Shown here one piece after another: positions 45,088-54,945 of a stretch of DNA of 64,000 bases. Position numbers and translations under genes: made by a program. The stretch is taken from assembly GCF_018967645.1 (NCBI RefSeq), contig NZ_JAHLZF010000001.1, positions 245,668 to 309,667 of the forward strand, written 5' to 3'. The notes below the pieces were generated by a model that had not been told where the DNA came from, searched no databases, and worked only from the letters and a program-made list of their open reading frames with translations. Every line of letters starts with the position of its first letter. The stretch's first letter is position 1. Origin of the DNA: Allobacillus halotolerans. Lineage in GTDB: Bacteria > Bacillota > Bacilli > Bacillales > Alkalibacillaceae.

Positions 45088-46191
45088 TTATTCTAAGAAA
45101 TCTTTCAATCGTTTACTTCGACTTGGATGTCTTAATTTACGTAATGCTTTCGCTTCAATTTGTCGGATTCGCTCTCTTGTTACACCAAATACTTTCCCGA
45201 CCTCTTCTAACGTCCGCGTACGGCCATCGTCCAATCCGAAACGAAGTCGCAATACATTTTCTTCTCGGTCCGTCAGCGTATCAAGAACGTCTTCCAGCTG
45301 CTCTTTGAGAAGCTCATAGGCCGCATGATCGGAAGGTGAGGTTGCTTCTTGATCTTCGATGAAGTCACCTAAATGGGAGTCATCTTCTTCACCGATCGGT
45401 GTCTCTAAGGAAACAGGTTCTTGGGCGATTTTCAAAATTTCACGTACTTTATCCGGTGTGAATTCCATTTCTTCAGCAATTTCTTCTGGTGTTGGTTCAC
45501 GACCTAAATCTTGAAGCAACTGTCTTTGTACTCGAATTAGCTTATTGATTGTTTCGACCATATGAACAGGAATCCGAATCGTTCTTGCTTGGTCAGCGAT
45601 GGCACGAGTGATCGCTTGGCGAATCCACCATGTTGCATACGTACTGAACTTAAATCCTTTGCGATAGTCAAATTTCTCAACCGCTTTGATTAAGCCCATG
45701 TTACCTTCTTGTATTAAATCCAAGAACAACATTCCCCGACCAACATAACGTTTTGCGATACTGACGACTAAGCGGAGGTTGGCTTCAGCCAGACGTCTTT
45801 TCGCTTCCTCATCGCCTTGTTCAATCCGTTCCGCTAAACTAATCTCATCGTCCGCAGTCAACAGGTCAACCCGTCCAATTTCCTTTAAATACATACGGAC
45901 AGGGTCATTGATTTTCACTCCTGGAGGCACACTCAAATCGTTTAAATCAAATTCTTCTTCCTTAGAAATCTTCTGCATACTCGGATCGTCTTCACTTTCA
46001 CCGATGAGGTCGATTCCTTGCTCCGCTAATGTTTCATAAAACTCATCCATTTGTTCGGAATCCAATTCAAAGTGACCTAATTTATCTGCAATCTCTTCGT
46101 ATACAAGAACTCCACGTTTCTTTCCGATTTCCAGCAGTTGGTCCTTGGATTGTTCTACTGTCAATTCTTGATCTATTGGCTTTTCAGCCAT
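45088..46191 (-). CDS. sigA: RNA polymerase sigma factor SigA (RpoD)
   Basis: The 367-residue primary sigma factor. Region 1.1 is the first ~90 residues; regions 1.2-2.4 include [17 protein letters not shown] and [20 protein letters not shown] (core and -10 binding); region 3 has [17 protein letters not shown]; region 4.2 is the -35 helix [18 protein letters not shown]. The ATG codon at 46189-46191 follows GGAGGGGTTTTC; six codons further upstream are unlikely. The dnaG-sigA order is the classical macromolecular-synthesis operon; rpsU is at 61096. Confidence 0.97.
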   Translation of the reverse strand: MAEKPIDQELTVEQSKDQLLEIGKKRGVLVYEEIADKLGHFELDSEQMDEFYETLAEQGIDLIGESEDDPSMQKISKEEEFDLNDLSVPPGVKINDPVRMYLKEIGRVDLLTADDEISLAERIEQGDEEAKRRLAEANLRLVVSIAKRYVGRGMLFLDLIQEGNMGLIKAVEKFDYRKGFKFSTYATWWIRQAITRAIADQARTIRIPVHMVETINKLIRVQRQLLQDLGREPTPEEIAEEMEFTPDKVREILKIAQEPVSLETPIGEEDDSHLGDFIEDQEATSPSDHAAYELLKEQLEDVLDTLTDREENVLRLRFGLDDGRTRTLEEVGKVFGVTRERIRQIEAKALRKLRHPSRSKRLKDFLE

Positions 46192-46214
46192 GAAAACCCC
46201 TCCTTCCAAACTGA

Positions 46215-48044
46215 CTACGTGAGCTTGGATATATTACTTTTCTTCCTCAATTCGAGCATTTTCATACCTATTCGGGCTGCTGACTTTGGATCATTCTCTC
46301 TTTCTGCTTGTTTCAACATGGATTCCAATGCTCGAATTTCTTGATCTATATCACTTTCTTTTTCAATTGCAAGAAAGTAATCTTCCAGTTCGTTCTGTTC
46401 CAAATCTTCATTAATTTCCTTCAGTGAAATTTCAATAGCTAATTGCTTGTATTGCTCTTCAGGTAACCGTTCAACAAATTGGCTGACATTCGGTTCGTTG
46501 CCTTCCTCATAATAAGCATAGAGATAGGTGACTAATACCTGATGCTCTTGGATATTGAACGCTGAACCTAATCGCTGTTGAACTGTTTCTGCAAACGCTG
46601 CATCCCTTAACATGTGAGCAATTAAGTTTCTTTCTGCTGTATGATGTGCTGCATATAGCTTCTCGCTTTTCCTTGTTCTTCCCGTTTGAACGTTTTTACC
46701 ACCATGTTTATCATTAACCTTCATGGTTTTCTTTATTCTGGAAGTTCGCTTCTCAATCTCCTCGATCAGTGTTTCACGATTCAAATGAAATGCATCTTCA
46801 AGATCTTTTAAATGAAAATCACGTTCAACTGGATACTCACTTGTTGCGATTATGTCCAAAGCTTTTTCAATATATGCAATACGATCATGGTCAAGATTTA
46901 AGTTATAATCTTTTTTATAGTAATCCAATGCAAAGGCAATAAATGTTTGAGCTGGTTGAAGAACTTTCTGTTTAAAATATTCTCCTCCATATCGGTCAAT
47001 ATATTCGTCAGGATCAAGCCGATCTGGAATATAGGCAACTCGAACTTCTACACCTGCCTTACGTAAGATGTTCGCAGACTTGAAACTCGCATTCCGGCCT
47101 GCATCATCTCCGTCGAAACAGATCACTGCCTGTTTTACATATCTTTTTAAAGTTTTCGCATGAGACTCAGACAGACTCGTTCCCAAAGTGGCGACCGCAT
47201 TATAAACGCCTGCTTGGTATGCTTTGATGACATCCATATATCCTTCAAAAAGAATAACTTCCTTTTCTTTTTGAAAATGTTTTCTTGCTAGATGAAAATT
47301 GTATAAAACCCTTCCTTTATGGAAAAGCTTGGATTCAGGACTATTTAAATATTTCGGCTCTTGATGCTCTTTAAATGCTCGTCCTCCAAACGCAATAATT
47401 TTCCCTTGATGATTTTTAATCGGGAAAATGACGCGATCTTGAAAACGATCATAATAACTCCCTTGATTGTTTGACTGAATCAGTCCATATTCAGCCAACT
47501 GTTCAAGTTTATATCCTTTTCCTTTTAGAAAAGCGGCTAAGAACTCATTACGGTCTGGAGAGAATCCTAATTGAAACTCTTCGATAGTCTCAGGCTCAAA
47601 CCCTCTTTTTTTCAAATAATTTAAGCCTGCTTTTCCGTCAGAAGTGTGTTTGAGCACATGATGAAACAATTTGGCTGACCAATCATATGCTTGTAAAACA
47701 CCTTCTTGCTCTTCAGAGTAATATGATTCTTGTGGTTGGATAAACCACTCACCTGAGATTTCTTCACCGCTTTTGCGAGCTAAAAGTTGGATAGCTTCTG
47801 TGAAATGAATGGACTCAATCTCCATTAAAAAACGGAGTGCATTGCCTCCTTTTCCACAACCAAAACAGTGAAAAATCTGTTTCTCTTGTGAAACAGAAAA
47901 TGACGGCGTATTTTCTCCATGAAATGGACATAGACCAAAAAAGTTTCTACCTTTCTTAGTCAATTGAATATATTCACTAATTACGTCGACGATATCACTC
48001 GTTGATAAAAGTCGATCGATCACTTCTTCAGGCACCTTGTTCAT
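46215..48044 (-). CDS. dnaG: DNA primase
   Basis: A 609-residue primase that makes RNA primers at the replication fork. It has an N-terminal zinc-binding domain ([16 protein letters not shown] and [12 protein letters not shown]), an RNA polymerase domain with FGGRAF, a TOPRIM segment ([15 protein letters not shown] and [14 protein letters not shown], the acidic metal site) and a C-terminal helicase-binding part from about residue 450. The ATG at 48044 follows GGTGAT; the ATG four codons earlier is an alternative. It is upstream of sigA by 23 bases. The yqxD gene, usually its neighbour, is absent. Confidence 0.96.
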   Translation of the reverse strand: MNKVPEEVIDRLLSTSDIVDVISEYIQLTKKGRNFFGLCPFHGENTPSFSVSQEKQIFHCFGCGKGGNALRFLMEIESIHFTEAIQLLARKSGEEISGEWFIQPQESYYSEEQEGVLQAYDWSAKLFHHVLKHTSDGKAGLNYLKKRGFEPETIEEFQLGFSPDRNEFLAAFLKGKGYKLEQLAEYGLIQSNNQGSYYDRFQDRVIFPIKNHQGKIIAFGGRAFKEHQEPKYLNSPESKLFHKGRVLYNFHLARKHFQKEKEVILFEGYMDVIKAYQAGVYNAVATLGTSLSESHAKTLKRYVKQAVICFDGDDAGRNASFKSANILRKAGVEVRVAYIPDRLDPDEYIDRYGGEYFKQKVLQPAQTFIAFALDYYKKDYNLNLDHDRIAYIEKALDIIATSEYPVERDFHLKDLEDAFHLNRETLIEEIEKRTSRIKKTMKVNDKHGGKNVQTGRTRKSEKLYAAHHTAERNLIAHMLRDAAFAETVQQRLGSAFNIQEHQVLVTYLYAYYEEGNEPNVSQFVERLPEEQYKQLAIEISLKEINEDLEQNELEDYFLAIEKESDIDQEIRALESMLKQAERENDPKSAARIGMKMLELRKKSNISKLT

Positions 48045-48397
48045 TTTTATCACCATATTTATATATCATTCGATAAAAATACCATAAACCCTTCATCAAT
48101 CGACATTTTTTGTGAAAACTTCGTGAACACCACAGCAAAAGAACTAATTGTTTTTCTTTTACCCTTCTAAAAGCAATCGAAAACGTGTCGACTCTTGAGT
48201 TTAAAGGGATTTTGTAGCATTTTTATGTACGTTGAGTTCATTCAAAAACTTAGCCTTTAGAGTGATATGATATTTCTCACAAATATTGATTATAAAACAA
48301 AGTTGTCGAGAATGCTAACTTTTTGCTGATAATTTCTTAGATTTTACGATTTGTTTTAAAACAGGAGATCATTCAAAGTGACAAATATGAAAAGGGA

Positions 48398-48448
48398 ACA
48401 AAAATATAGAGGCGGGAATTTATCGATTTCACTTGATTCCCAACCTCT
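48398..48448 (-). terminator. Probable terminator downstream of ppsR
   Basis: On the minus strand AGAGG-GGGAAT-like arms pair with ATTCCC-CCTCT around a ~17-base loop, followed by ATATTTTTGTT. The remaining non-coding stretch (48057-48397) is AT-rich and shows no gene I can support. Confidence 0.55.
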
Positions 48449-48509
48449 CAGATTGACGCATATACTTATGTGAACCGTTACTTGATTCACGATTAACAAT
48501 ATAAATATA

Positions 48510-49325
48510 TTAAATTTTATTGTTGTTTTTATAATATATTTCTAAAATGATGTTTGCTGTTTCTTCGACAGCCTTGTTGGAAACATCAACCGTCTCACAA
48601 CCGATTTTCCCGACAACTTGATCAAACAATGAGTTTTCTTTTTGGATTCGTTCTAACTTTGCGTAGTTGGCTGTGTCATCAAGACCCAGTGACTTTAGCC
48701 GCTCTTTACGAATATCATTCAATTTTTGACTATCAATCCGTAAGCCAATACATTTGTTTGGATTCACTTTGTATAATTCATCTGGTGGGTCTACCTCAGG
48801 AACTATTGGTACATTGGCAACCTTTATTCGTTTATGAGCCAAAAATTGAGATAAAGGCGTTTTGGATGTTCTTGACAATCCGATTAATACAAGGTCTGCT
48901 TTTAGAATGCCCTTTGCGTCTCGTCCATCGTCATATTTAACTGCAAATTCGACTGCTTCAATCCGTTTGTAATAATCTTCGTCAAGTTTATGTACTAAAC
49001 CTGGTTCAAGTTTTGGTTCTATTCCTAAATAATCTTCAAGACGATCCAGTAATGGTCCTAATAAATCAACTGCTATCACATTATTTTTTTTAGCCATATC
49101 CATTAATTGATATCGAAGTTCTGGTTTCACGAGTGTGAATGCAATCATCCCATTATTTTCTTTTGCCAATGTGATTGCTTCACGTAGCGTTCCTTCATCA
49201 TCTACATAGGGAATCCGCTGAATTTTATCTTCGTGACCGTTAAACTGACTTAACGCTGCTTTCGCTAACAGTTCAGCCGTTTCACCCACTGAGTCTGATA
49301 ATACATAAAATTTAAACGGGTTCAT
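48510..49325 (-). CDS. ppsR: Pyruvate, phosphate dikinase regulatory protein
   Basis: A 271-residue bifunctional kinase/pyrophosphorylase (DUF299) that switches pyruvate phosphate dikinase off by ADP-dependent phosphorylation and on by Pi-dependent dephosphorylation. The P-loop-like [12 protein letters not shown] is at 149-160, with [13 protein letters not shown] at the start and [17 protein letters not shown] later. It corresponds to B. subtilis yqfL and follows ccpN by 15 bases, the usual gluconeogenic control pair. No ppdK gene is in the window. Confidence 0.93.
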   Translation of the reverse strand: MNPFKFYVLSDSVGETAELLAKAALSQFNGHEDKIQRIPYVDDEGTLREAITLAKENNGMIAFTLVKPELRYQLMDMAKKNNVIAVDLLGPLLDRLEDYLGIEPKLEPGLVHKLDEDYYKRIEAVEFAVKYDDGRDAKGILKADLVLIGLSRTSKTPLSQFLAHKRIKVANVPIVPEVDPPDELYKVNPNKCIGLRIDSQKLNDIRKERLKSLGLDDTANYAKLERIQKENSLFDQVVGKIGCETVDVSNKAVEETANIILEIYYKNNNKI

Positions 49326-49340
49326 AGGTTCCCTCCTCTT

Positions 49341-49964
49341 TTAATCTTCTTTTACCAATTCGACGAAAGCACGGGTGATATTTGTCTTTGTCACTCGGCC
49401 GATGACTTCCAATCCGTCATTTTTTTCATTAATAACGGGTAGGGCATCTATTTGATTTTCGATTAACTTATTTGCTACGTCAATCAGCAGTTCATCTTTT
49501 TTACAAACTTTGATCATCGGCATTCTTGTCATAATAATATGTACAGGAACCTCCTGTAAACTCTGTTGGCCAAGACTGGCACGAAGTAAGTCTTTTCTAG
49601 ATAAAACACCTTGTAAGCGTGAGGCTTCATCCACGACAAAAAGAGTTCCGACATCCTCTAAAAACATCGTTGTAATCGCATCATATACACTAACATGTTC
49701 ATTGACTACAACTGGAACCGAAAAGTGCTCACTGACTTTCATTTTTTTGATATTATGCGTCAGTAATTCGTTTCTAGTTTTACCTGTATAAAAATAACCG
49801 ACACGTGGTCTTGCGTCTAGAAATCCAGCCATTGTCAGGATGGCTAAATCAGGTCGCAAGGTAGCTCGCGTCAATTTTAGTCGATCAGCAATATGTTCAC
49901 CAGTAATCGGTCCGTTCTCTTTGACGATTGAAACAATCTCTTCTTGACGGGCGGAAAGTTCCAT
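49341..49964 (-). CDS. ccpN: Transcriptional repressor CcpN
   Basis: A 207-residue repressor. The N-terminal winged helix (LSARQEEIVSIVKENGPITG, then EHIADRLKLTRATLRPDL) binds DNA; two CBS domains (about 75-200; VSVYDAITTMFLEDVGTLFV and LIDVANKLIENQIDALPVI) bind nucleotides. In B. subtilis CcpN represses gapB and pckA during glycolysis. The ATG at 49964 is chosen because AAGGTGGTG lies six bases before it; the frame is open 16 codons further. glyQS, which separate it from recO in B. subtilis, are missing. Confidence 0.92.
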   Translation of the reverse strand: MELSARQEEIVSIVKENGPITGEHIADRLKLTRATLRPDLAILTMAGFLDARPRVGYFYTGKTRNELLTHNIKKMKVSEHFSVPVVVNEHVSVYDAITTMFLEDVGTLFVVDEASRLQGVLSRKDLLRASLGQQSLQEVPVHIIMTRMPMIKVCKKDELLIDVANKLIENQIDALPVINEKNDGLEVIGRVTKTNITRAFVELVKED

Positions 49965-50075
49965 TTCATTCACCACCTTACCTTCGATTACGTTATACTT
50001 TTTGCTATTCATTATATCCGATTCGTGCTAAAAATAAAATAAAGGATGACTCATTGTACGAAATTTGTCACCCTT

Positions 50076-50825
50076 TTACTCTTCTAATAAATGAATTTGA
50101 TCTAAAAATCGTTTGCTTTTGATGAACATTCCACCGTAACGATCATAATAGTCATCCAGTAATTTTCTTAGCCATTGAATGGTTTCTTTTCTCAGCTGAA
50201 TATTCCGTATTCGCTTTATACTTGTTTCACTCATTGTTTGCAGCAGTTTATGAATTGAACTCGGTAACGATACAGCGTCAGACGCTTTATACTTGCATTG
50301 CTGGCAGAGTACACCACCTTCAGTTATGGAGAAAGCAACAATTGGTTCATCAATATGACCATTTACGCATTCTTTTAAAACTGGAGCAAAACCACCGATC
50401 TGGTATAACTTCAATTCAAGCATCATCGCAATGATTGCTGGCGGATTCTCGTCTTCTGCCATCTTTTCTAAACTGGCTAACAGTTCTAGAAATAATAATT
50501 CATATTTCTCTCGTTCGTTCATCATTTTCGATACCAGCTCAGCTATGTATGTCGCATATCCGGTTTTTACGATGTCTTCCCGGATTTCCCTCATACTATC
50601 CAATACCTCGGCTTGTTGAATCGTACCCAACCCAGTCGAAATGCGCATGACAAATATTCCATAGATAAATGGCTGCGTAACCGCAGCCATTCGACTTTTT
50701 GATTTTTTGGCACCCCTGGCAACACCGCTGATCAGTCCATACTCGCGTGTAAACAGGGTGACTATTTTATTCGTTTCGCCATAATCCTTTGTTCTTAAGA
50801 CAATGCCTTCAACTTTTTCAAACAT
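50076..50825 (-). CDS. recO: DNA repair protein RecO
   Basis: A 249-residue recombination mediator that loads RecA with RecR. It has an N-terminal OB fold (VEGIVLRTKDYGETNKIV; LFTREYGLISGVARGAKK) and a helical C-terminal domain with a zinc-site remnant (CVNGHIDEP ... CQQCK; one CxxC kept, the other reduced to C...H). The length is normal for RecO. It lies 31 bases downstream of yqzL in the era-yqzL-recO group. Confidence 0.95.
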   Translation of the reverse strand: MFEKVEGIVLRTKDYGETNKIVTLFTREYGLISGVARGAKKSKSRMAAVTQPFIYGIFVMRISTGLGTIQQAEVLDSMREIREDIVKTGYATYIAELVSKMMNEREKYELLFLELLASLEKMAEDENPPAIIAMMLELKLYQIGGFAPVLKECVNGHIDEPIVAFSITEGGVLCQQCKYKASDAVSLPSSIHKLLQTMSETSIKRIRNIQLRKETIQWLRKLLDDYYDRYGGMFIKSKRFLDQIHLLEE

Positions 50826-50855
50826 CTAGCATCCCTTACTTTCTCAATGTACCCC

Positions 50856-51002
50856 TTATTTCGTTTCTACCTGTGAAACAGATGACAATTCTTCCGTGTC
50901 CTCATCTGCTTTTTCTTCACTCAACTCTTCAACTTGTTTCATCAACAAGTAAGCTTCAAGGTTTCCTGTCTTCTCAAATAATTTCCATGGCAATTCACTC
51001 AT
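50856..51002 (-). CDS. yqzL: YqzL family small protein
   Basis: A 48-residue acidic protein read directly: it begins MSELPWKLFEKTGNLEAYLL and continues MKQVEELSEEKADEDTEEL. The W-KLFEKTG...YLL pattern is the YqzL family, always between era and recO in bacilli, function unknown. GGTGGAGGAC precedes tandem ATGs (51005 and 51002); the second has better spacing. Confidence 0.85.
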   Translation of the reverse strand: MSELPWKLFEKTGNLEAYLLMKQVEELSEEKADEDTEELSSVSQVETK

Positions 51003-51109
51003 CATGTCCTCCACCTTTCAGTAATTTGAACTGAAAAAATGACTCATTTGTTATTTTCTCCGGTTTTGGTTTGTTCATAAGTTTTAATAATTACCATTTC
51101 AGCGATTGT

Positions 51110-52021
51110 TTAGTACTCTTCCTCACGATATCCGTATTCCCGTAGTTGTGAGGCACGGTTGCGCCAATCTTTTTGAACTTTTACCCAAAGTTCCATAAAT
51201 ACTTTTGAACCAAGCAAGTTTTCAATATCTTTTCTAGCCTCGGTTCCAATTTGTTTCAACATATTCCCTTGTTTTCCGATAATAATCCCTTTTTGTGATT
51301 TTCTTTCGACAATGACAGTTGCTTGTACATCGATAATGTCCTTGTTTTCCTGCTTTTTAATCGATTCGATGATCACAGCGACTGAATGAGGTATCTCTTC
51401 CCTCGTATGATGAAGTACTTTCTCTCTGATCAATTCACTAATGATAAAACGCTCTGGATGATCTGTTACATGATCTTCTGGATAATATTGTGGGCCTTCA
51501 GGCAATTGATCAACCAATACCTCCAGTAATCTGTCAACATTATTTCCTTGCAGTGCGGAAATTGGCACAACTTCGGCAAACGGAAGTTTTTCGCGGTATT
51601 GATCAATCAAAGGCAGTAGTTCATCTGGATGGACTTCATCAATTTTGTTGATAACGAGTAATACAGGTTGCGAAATACCTTTTAACTTTTCAATGATAAA
51701 TTCGTCGCCTTTTCCATAGCCTTCCTTTGCGTTAACCATGAACATGATTGCATCTACTTCATTTAGTGTGTCAATCGATGACTTTACCATGAAGTCACCG
51801 AGTCGGTGTTTCGGTTTATGAATTCCGGGTGTATCAATAAAAATCAATTGATACGTATCTGTTGTTAAGACACCTTGAATTTTGTTGCGCGTTGTTTGTG
51901 GTTTGTCACTCATGATCGCAACCTTTTGACCAATCACATAATTCATGAATGTTGATTTCCCAACATTAGGGCGACCGATGATTGCTATAAAACCTGAGTG
52001 ATAGTTTTCTGATGATTGCAT
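51110..52021 (-). CDS. era: GTPase Era
   Basis: A 303-residue essential GTPase that helps mature the 30S subunit by binding the 3' end of 16S rRNA. G1 is GRPNVGKST (17-25), then [15 protein letters not shown] (switch I), DTPGIHKP (G3), NKID (G4) and SALQG (G5). The C-terminal KH domain has [17 protein letters not shown]. The usual cdd gene between era and dgkA is absent; a ~590-base stretch with a MITE lies there instead. Confidence 0.96.
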   Translation of the reverse strand: MQSSENYHSGFIAIIGRPNVGKSTFMNYVIGQKVAIMSDKPQTTRNKIQGVLTTDTYQLIFIDTPGIHKPKHRLGDFMVKSSIDTLNEVDAIMFMVNAKEGYGKGDEFIIEKLKGISQPVLLVINKIDEVHPDELLPLIDQYREKLPFAEVVPISALQGNNVDRLLEVLVDQLPEGPQYYPEDHVTDHPERFIISELIREKVLHHTREEIPHSVAVIIESIKKQENKDIIDVQATVIVERKSQKGIIIGKQGNMLKQIGTEARKDIENLLGSKVFMELWVKVQKDWRNRASQLREYGYREEEY

Positions 52022-52405
52022 ATTTATTACACCTACTTGTATTCTGTTAGTGGTATTTTACTACATTTGAACTGAAATTTCACAACATCGACAAAGGTAG
52101 TAGAAAATAGACAAAGACAATGTTGATTTTATTTCATTTTACCCAAAATGCGATCGAGTAAATCTTTTTAATGAATTCGTTTTTGTATGCCGCGTACTTA
52201 TTGAAAATAGTATCATTAGATGGATAATAAGCAACTTGCGAGCACTAATCCCTTAAACGCTAAAACATTTTTGTGATAATGAATTTTTTTCTATAAGTTA
52301 ATTAATTGGTATGATCAAAATACGAAACCCCAGCTTTGAACTTTTTAACATTCGTTCACTAACTGGGGGCTGTCTGGATTATGGCTCTAATGCCTTTTTT
52401 AAAAT

Positions 52406-52612
52406 GGCTTTGTTAAAGTCCGTTGTTGATATTGTGATCCGCTATCGGTGGACGCTTTCCGCGGGCACGGCTCGAGCCTCCTCGGAAGAAAGGCACTTCC
52501 TGCGGGGTCTCGAGACTCGTGCTATTCCCGCAGGAGTCGCCACCTTCGCTTCTCACAATTCAACAACTCAGTGTACATCATTCGAAAATCAACACTAAAC
52601 CTTAACAGAGCC
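52406..52612. mobile_element. 207-bp MITE with terminal inverted repeats and 8-bp target duplication
   Basis: The ends are GGCTTTGTTAAAGT on the left and, as reverse complement on the right, GGCTCTGTTAAGGT; similarity extends into TGTTGAT. The element is directly flanked by TTTAAAAT on both sides, a perfect 8-bp target duplication. The core (52447-52544) is GC-rich and imperfectly palindromic (GGTGGACGCTTTCCGCGGGC to CCCGCAGGAGTCGCCACC), a type of repeat known to be scattered in Bacillaceae genomes. It has no transposase and would depend on an enzyme in trans. Confidence 0.85.
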
Positions 52613-52613
52613 T

Positions 52614-52994
52614 TTAAAATAAAGCATTCATAAATTCAATTACTTTCGGGAAAAAGATAATTATTCCGACCATCGCAGCAAAAATGGCGGCTACCAAGAC
52701 AGCTGCCGCACTTATATCTTTAATATTTTTGGCTGATTCGTGTTCTTCTTTAAACAATACATCTGTAAGTAGCTCAACCACCGTATTCATTAACTCAAAT
52801 GCTAAAACAAAGCCGATGGCCAATATAACAAAGAGCCATTCAAAAACAGAGATGCGAAAAAGGAAACCTGAAAATATGACCACAAACATGATGATGACAT
52901 GTATACGCATATTAAATTCTGTTTTCAATGAGGTAATGACGCCTGTGACGGCATAACCCAACCCAATTCGATCTCTATTTTTTTTATTTTTCAT
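52614..52994 (-). CDS. dgkA: Undecaprenol/diacylglycerol kinase DgkA
   Basis: A 126-residue membrane kinase with three helices. The catalytic motif AFELMNTVVELLTDVL (about 64-79) includes the Glu-Asn metal site, followed by AKNIKDISAAAVLVAAI. In Gram-positives it phosphorylates undecaprenol and serves lipid-carrier recycling. Its stop codon lies inside the right copy of the MITE target duplication, so the insertion happened exactly at the gene's end. The start overlaps ybeY by 11 bases. Confidence 0.93.
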   Translation of the reverse strand: MKNKKNRDRIGLGYAVTGVITSLKTEFNMRIHVIIMFVVIFSGFLFRISVFEWLFVILAIGFVLAFELMNTVVELLTDVLFKEEHESAKNIKDISAAAVLVAAIFAAMVGIIIFFPKVIEFMNALF

Positions 52995-53457
52995 GGCGAG
53001 TTAACCCAAAATCATCAAGTAGATGATCTTGTCGTTCCATCATTTCTTTTTCTTCTTCTGTCGTCATATGATCATAACCCAATAAATGCAAGAAACCATG
53101 AACAGCAAGAAAGCCTAATTCCCGATTGAATGAATGACCATATTCATTTGCTTGTTCATTGACCTTTTCAATGGAAATGATGATATCACCAAGATGCCGA
53201 GGTAAATTATCTCCCCGGATCTCAATTTCTTCCTCCCCGTGTTCCTCGAGGGCAAACGAAATCACATCGGTTGGCTGATCTTTGTCACGGTATTGCTTAT
53301 TAATTTCTTGAATCGTTTCATTATCGACAATGGTTATCGATAATTCGGCGTCATTCTCAATCTCTTCTTTTTCTCGTGCGTAATCAAGTAGCTTTTCCAG
53401 TAATTCTAGTTGATTTTGTTCGAGTTGGTTTGTTTCATCGTTAATATCAATAATCAT
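52984..53457 (-). CDS. ybeY: rRNA maturation endoribonuclease YbeY
   Basis: A 157-residue metal-dependent RNase acting in 16S rRNA processing and ribosome quality control. The zinc-binding HGFLHLLGYDHMT (about 119-131) has the HxxxHxxxxxH triad; PTDVISFAL and GDIIISIEKVNEQA are other conserved blocks. It overlaps pgpH by four bases and dgkA by eleven, within the phoH-pgpH-ybeY-dgkA operon. It corresponds to B. subtilis yqfG. Confidence 0.95.
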   Translation of the reverse strand: MIIDINDETNQLEQNQLELLEKLLDYAREKEEIENDAELSITIVDNETIQEINKQYRDKDQPTDVISFALEEHGEEEIEIRGDNLPRHLGDIIISIEKVNEQANEYGHSFNRELGFLAVHGFLHLLGYDHMTTEEEKEMMERQDHLLDDFGLTRHEK

Positions 53458-54917
53458 GAGTGAGCCTCCTTTACCTTAGCTTCTTGAATGGAATCCGATG
53501 GATAGTCAATCCGCTCGTGAAAAACACCGTTTAACACGCTGTGAATAGAGTTTTCAATTATTTTTAAATCGCTCAAAGCTAATTGACTGTCATTTAACTG
53601 CTCGTCCATTAATCGGTTATTCATGATCGAGCTGACGAGCTTTCTGATCTCTTCCTTCGTTGGATTTTTCTTCGATCGGACCGCTGCTTCAACAGAATCA
53701 CATATATTGATGACAGCAGCTTCCTTTGTTTGTGGAATTGGACCTTTGTAACGAAAGGCCGATTCTTCTACATCATCATTCGTTTGCTTTTTTGCTTTAT
53801 GGTAAAAGTAACTTAGTAATGTAGTACCGTGGTGTTGTTCGGTAATTTCAATTATTTCTTCCGGCAATTTATACTGTCTCAATATTTCAGCACCTTCATA
53901 AGGATGGGCCAAAATGATTTTGGCACTTTCTTCTGGTGATAGTTCATCATGTGGGTTATCTATATTTTGCTGGTTTTCGATAAAATAATGTGGCCGAAGT
54001 GCCTTCCCCACATCATGGTAATACGCAGCTACTCTCGCTAATAATCCGTTAGCTCCTATGGCTTCACATGCCGATTCGCTTAGATTGGCAACCATGACAC
54101 TATGGTGATAGGTGCCAGGCGCTTCAATCAGAATTTTTTTCAATAAAGGATGGTTAGGATTGGATAACTTCAAAAGCTTAGACTCCGTCAATAGGTTCAG
54201 CCCTGCTTCAAACAACGGGAGCAGCCCGAGTGCCAAGACAACGGAGACTAACACGGAAAGACCAGCGAACAATAAAGACAGAAATAAATTCAGTGTGAAG
54301 ATTTCTGTTTCTATAGGAATGACAAATGTAATAACGAGCAACCAATGGACAAACAGTAGGAACGCTGAGTTTTTAATTAACGATACACGTTCGATTAATG
54401 ATCCTAGAAAGTAAATCGCAACCATTTGTGAAATTTGATAATAAAGGAAAGAGATTATGAAAGCATCTGTGAAATGCGCGTGAAAAATACTTGCCGTAAT
54501 TAAAGACATCCAAACTGTCGATATAATGGCAATCCGCTCACCAACTAATCGATTCATTAAAATGGCGTAAGCAGCTACAGGTGCAATATAAAACAACATC
54601 GAATGATCAGGACCAAATACGTTAGTGATCAATAATAAGAAGTACATGCCAAGATTCAACAAGACGAAAGATATAGCCGTATTCTTTGACCAATTGTTAT
54701 TCGTCGTTCGTAATTCCATATACATCAGCATAAACATACAGACAGAAATAACACTCATTACAGTAAACAAGTGAAGTGATTTGTCACCTTGCAAGTATTG
54801 AATCATCAAAATAATAACAAAAACGGCAGGCAAACTGATACTACAGATGACTGCCGAAAAACGAGATGATTGATTTCTTGTATGATTAAAAAGCGTTTTA
54901 TTCTCGTATTGATCCAT
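53454..54917 (-). CDS. HD-domain phosphohydrolase, PgpH family, lacking the sensor domain
   Basis: A 487-residue protein with about seven membrane helices (about 20-235) followed by an HD domain: YHHSVMVANLSESACEAIG, AAYYHDVGKALRPHYF, HPYEGAEILRQY and ITEQHHGT. These metal ligands match PgpH, a cyclic-di-AMP phosphodiesterase. Bacillus PgpH (YqfF) is about 710 residues and has a large extracellular 7TMR-HDED domain after the first helix; here the first helix runs directly into the helix bundle. The ATG at 54917 (after TTGGGGATTTCA) or at 54935 is possible. Its place between phoH and ybeY supports orthology. Confidence 0.88.
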   Translation of the reverse strand: MDQYENKTLFNHTRNQSSRFSAVICSISLPAVFVIILMIQYLQGDKSLHLFTVMSVISVCMFMLMYMELRTTNNNWSKNTAISFVLLNLGMYFLLLITNVFGPDHSMLFYIAPVAAYAILMNRLVGERIAIISTVWMSLITASIFHAHFTDAFIISFLYYQISQMVAIYFLGSLIERVSLIKNSAFLLFVHWLLVITFVIPIETEIFTLNLFLSLLFAGLSVLVSVVLALGLLPLFEAGLNLLTESKLLKLSNPNHPLLKKILIEAPGTYHHSVMVANLSESACEAIGANGLLARVAAYYHDVGKALRPHYFIENQQNIDNPHDELSPEESAKIILAHPYEGAEILRQYKLPEEIIEITEQHHGTTLLSYFYHKAKKQTNDDVEESAFRYKGPIPQTKEAAVINICDSVEAAVRSKKNPTKEEIRKLVSSIMNNRLMDEQLNDSQLALSDLKIIENSIHSVLNGVFHERIDYPSDSIQEAKVKEAHS

Positions 54918-54945
54918 TGAAATCCCCAACTTCATTTCTTTTTAT

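Noticed and set aside
52311..52633. Frames of 61 and 95 codons on the plus strand
   Set aside because: They lie in the MITE and its palindromic core; the proteins are artefacts of repeat sequence.
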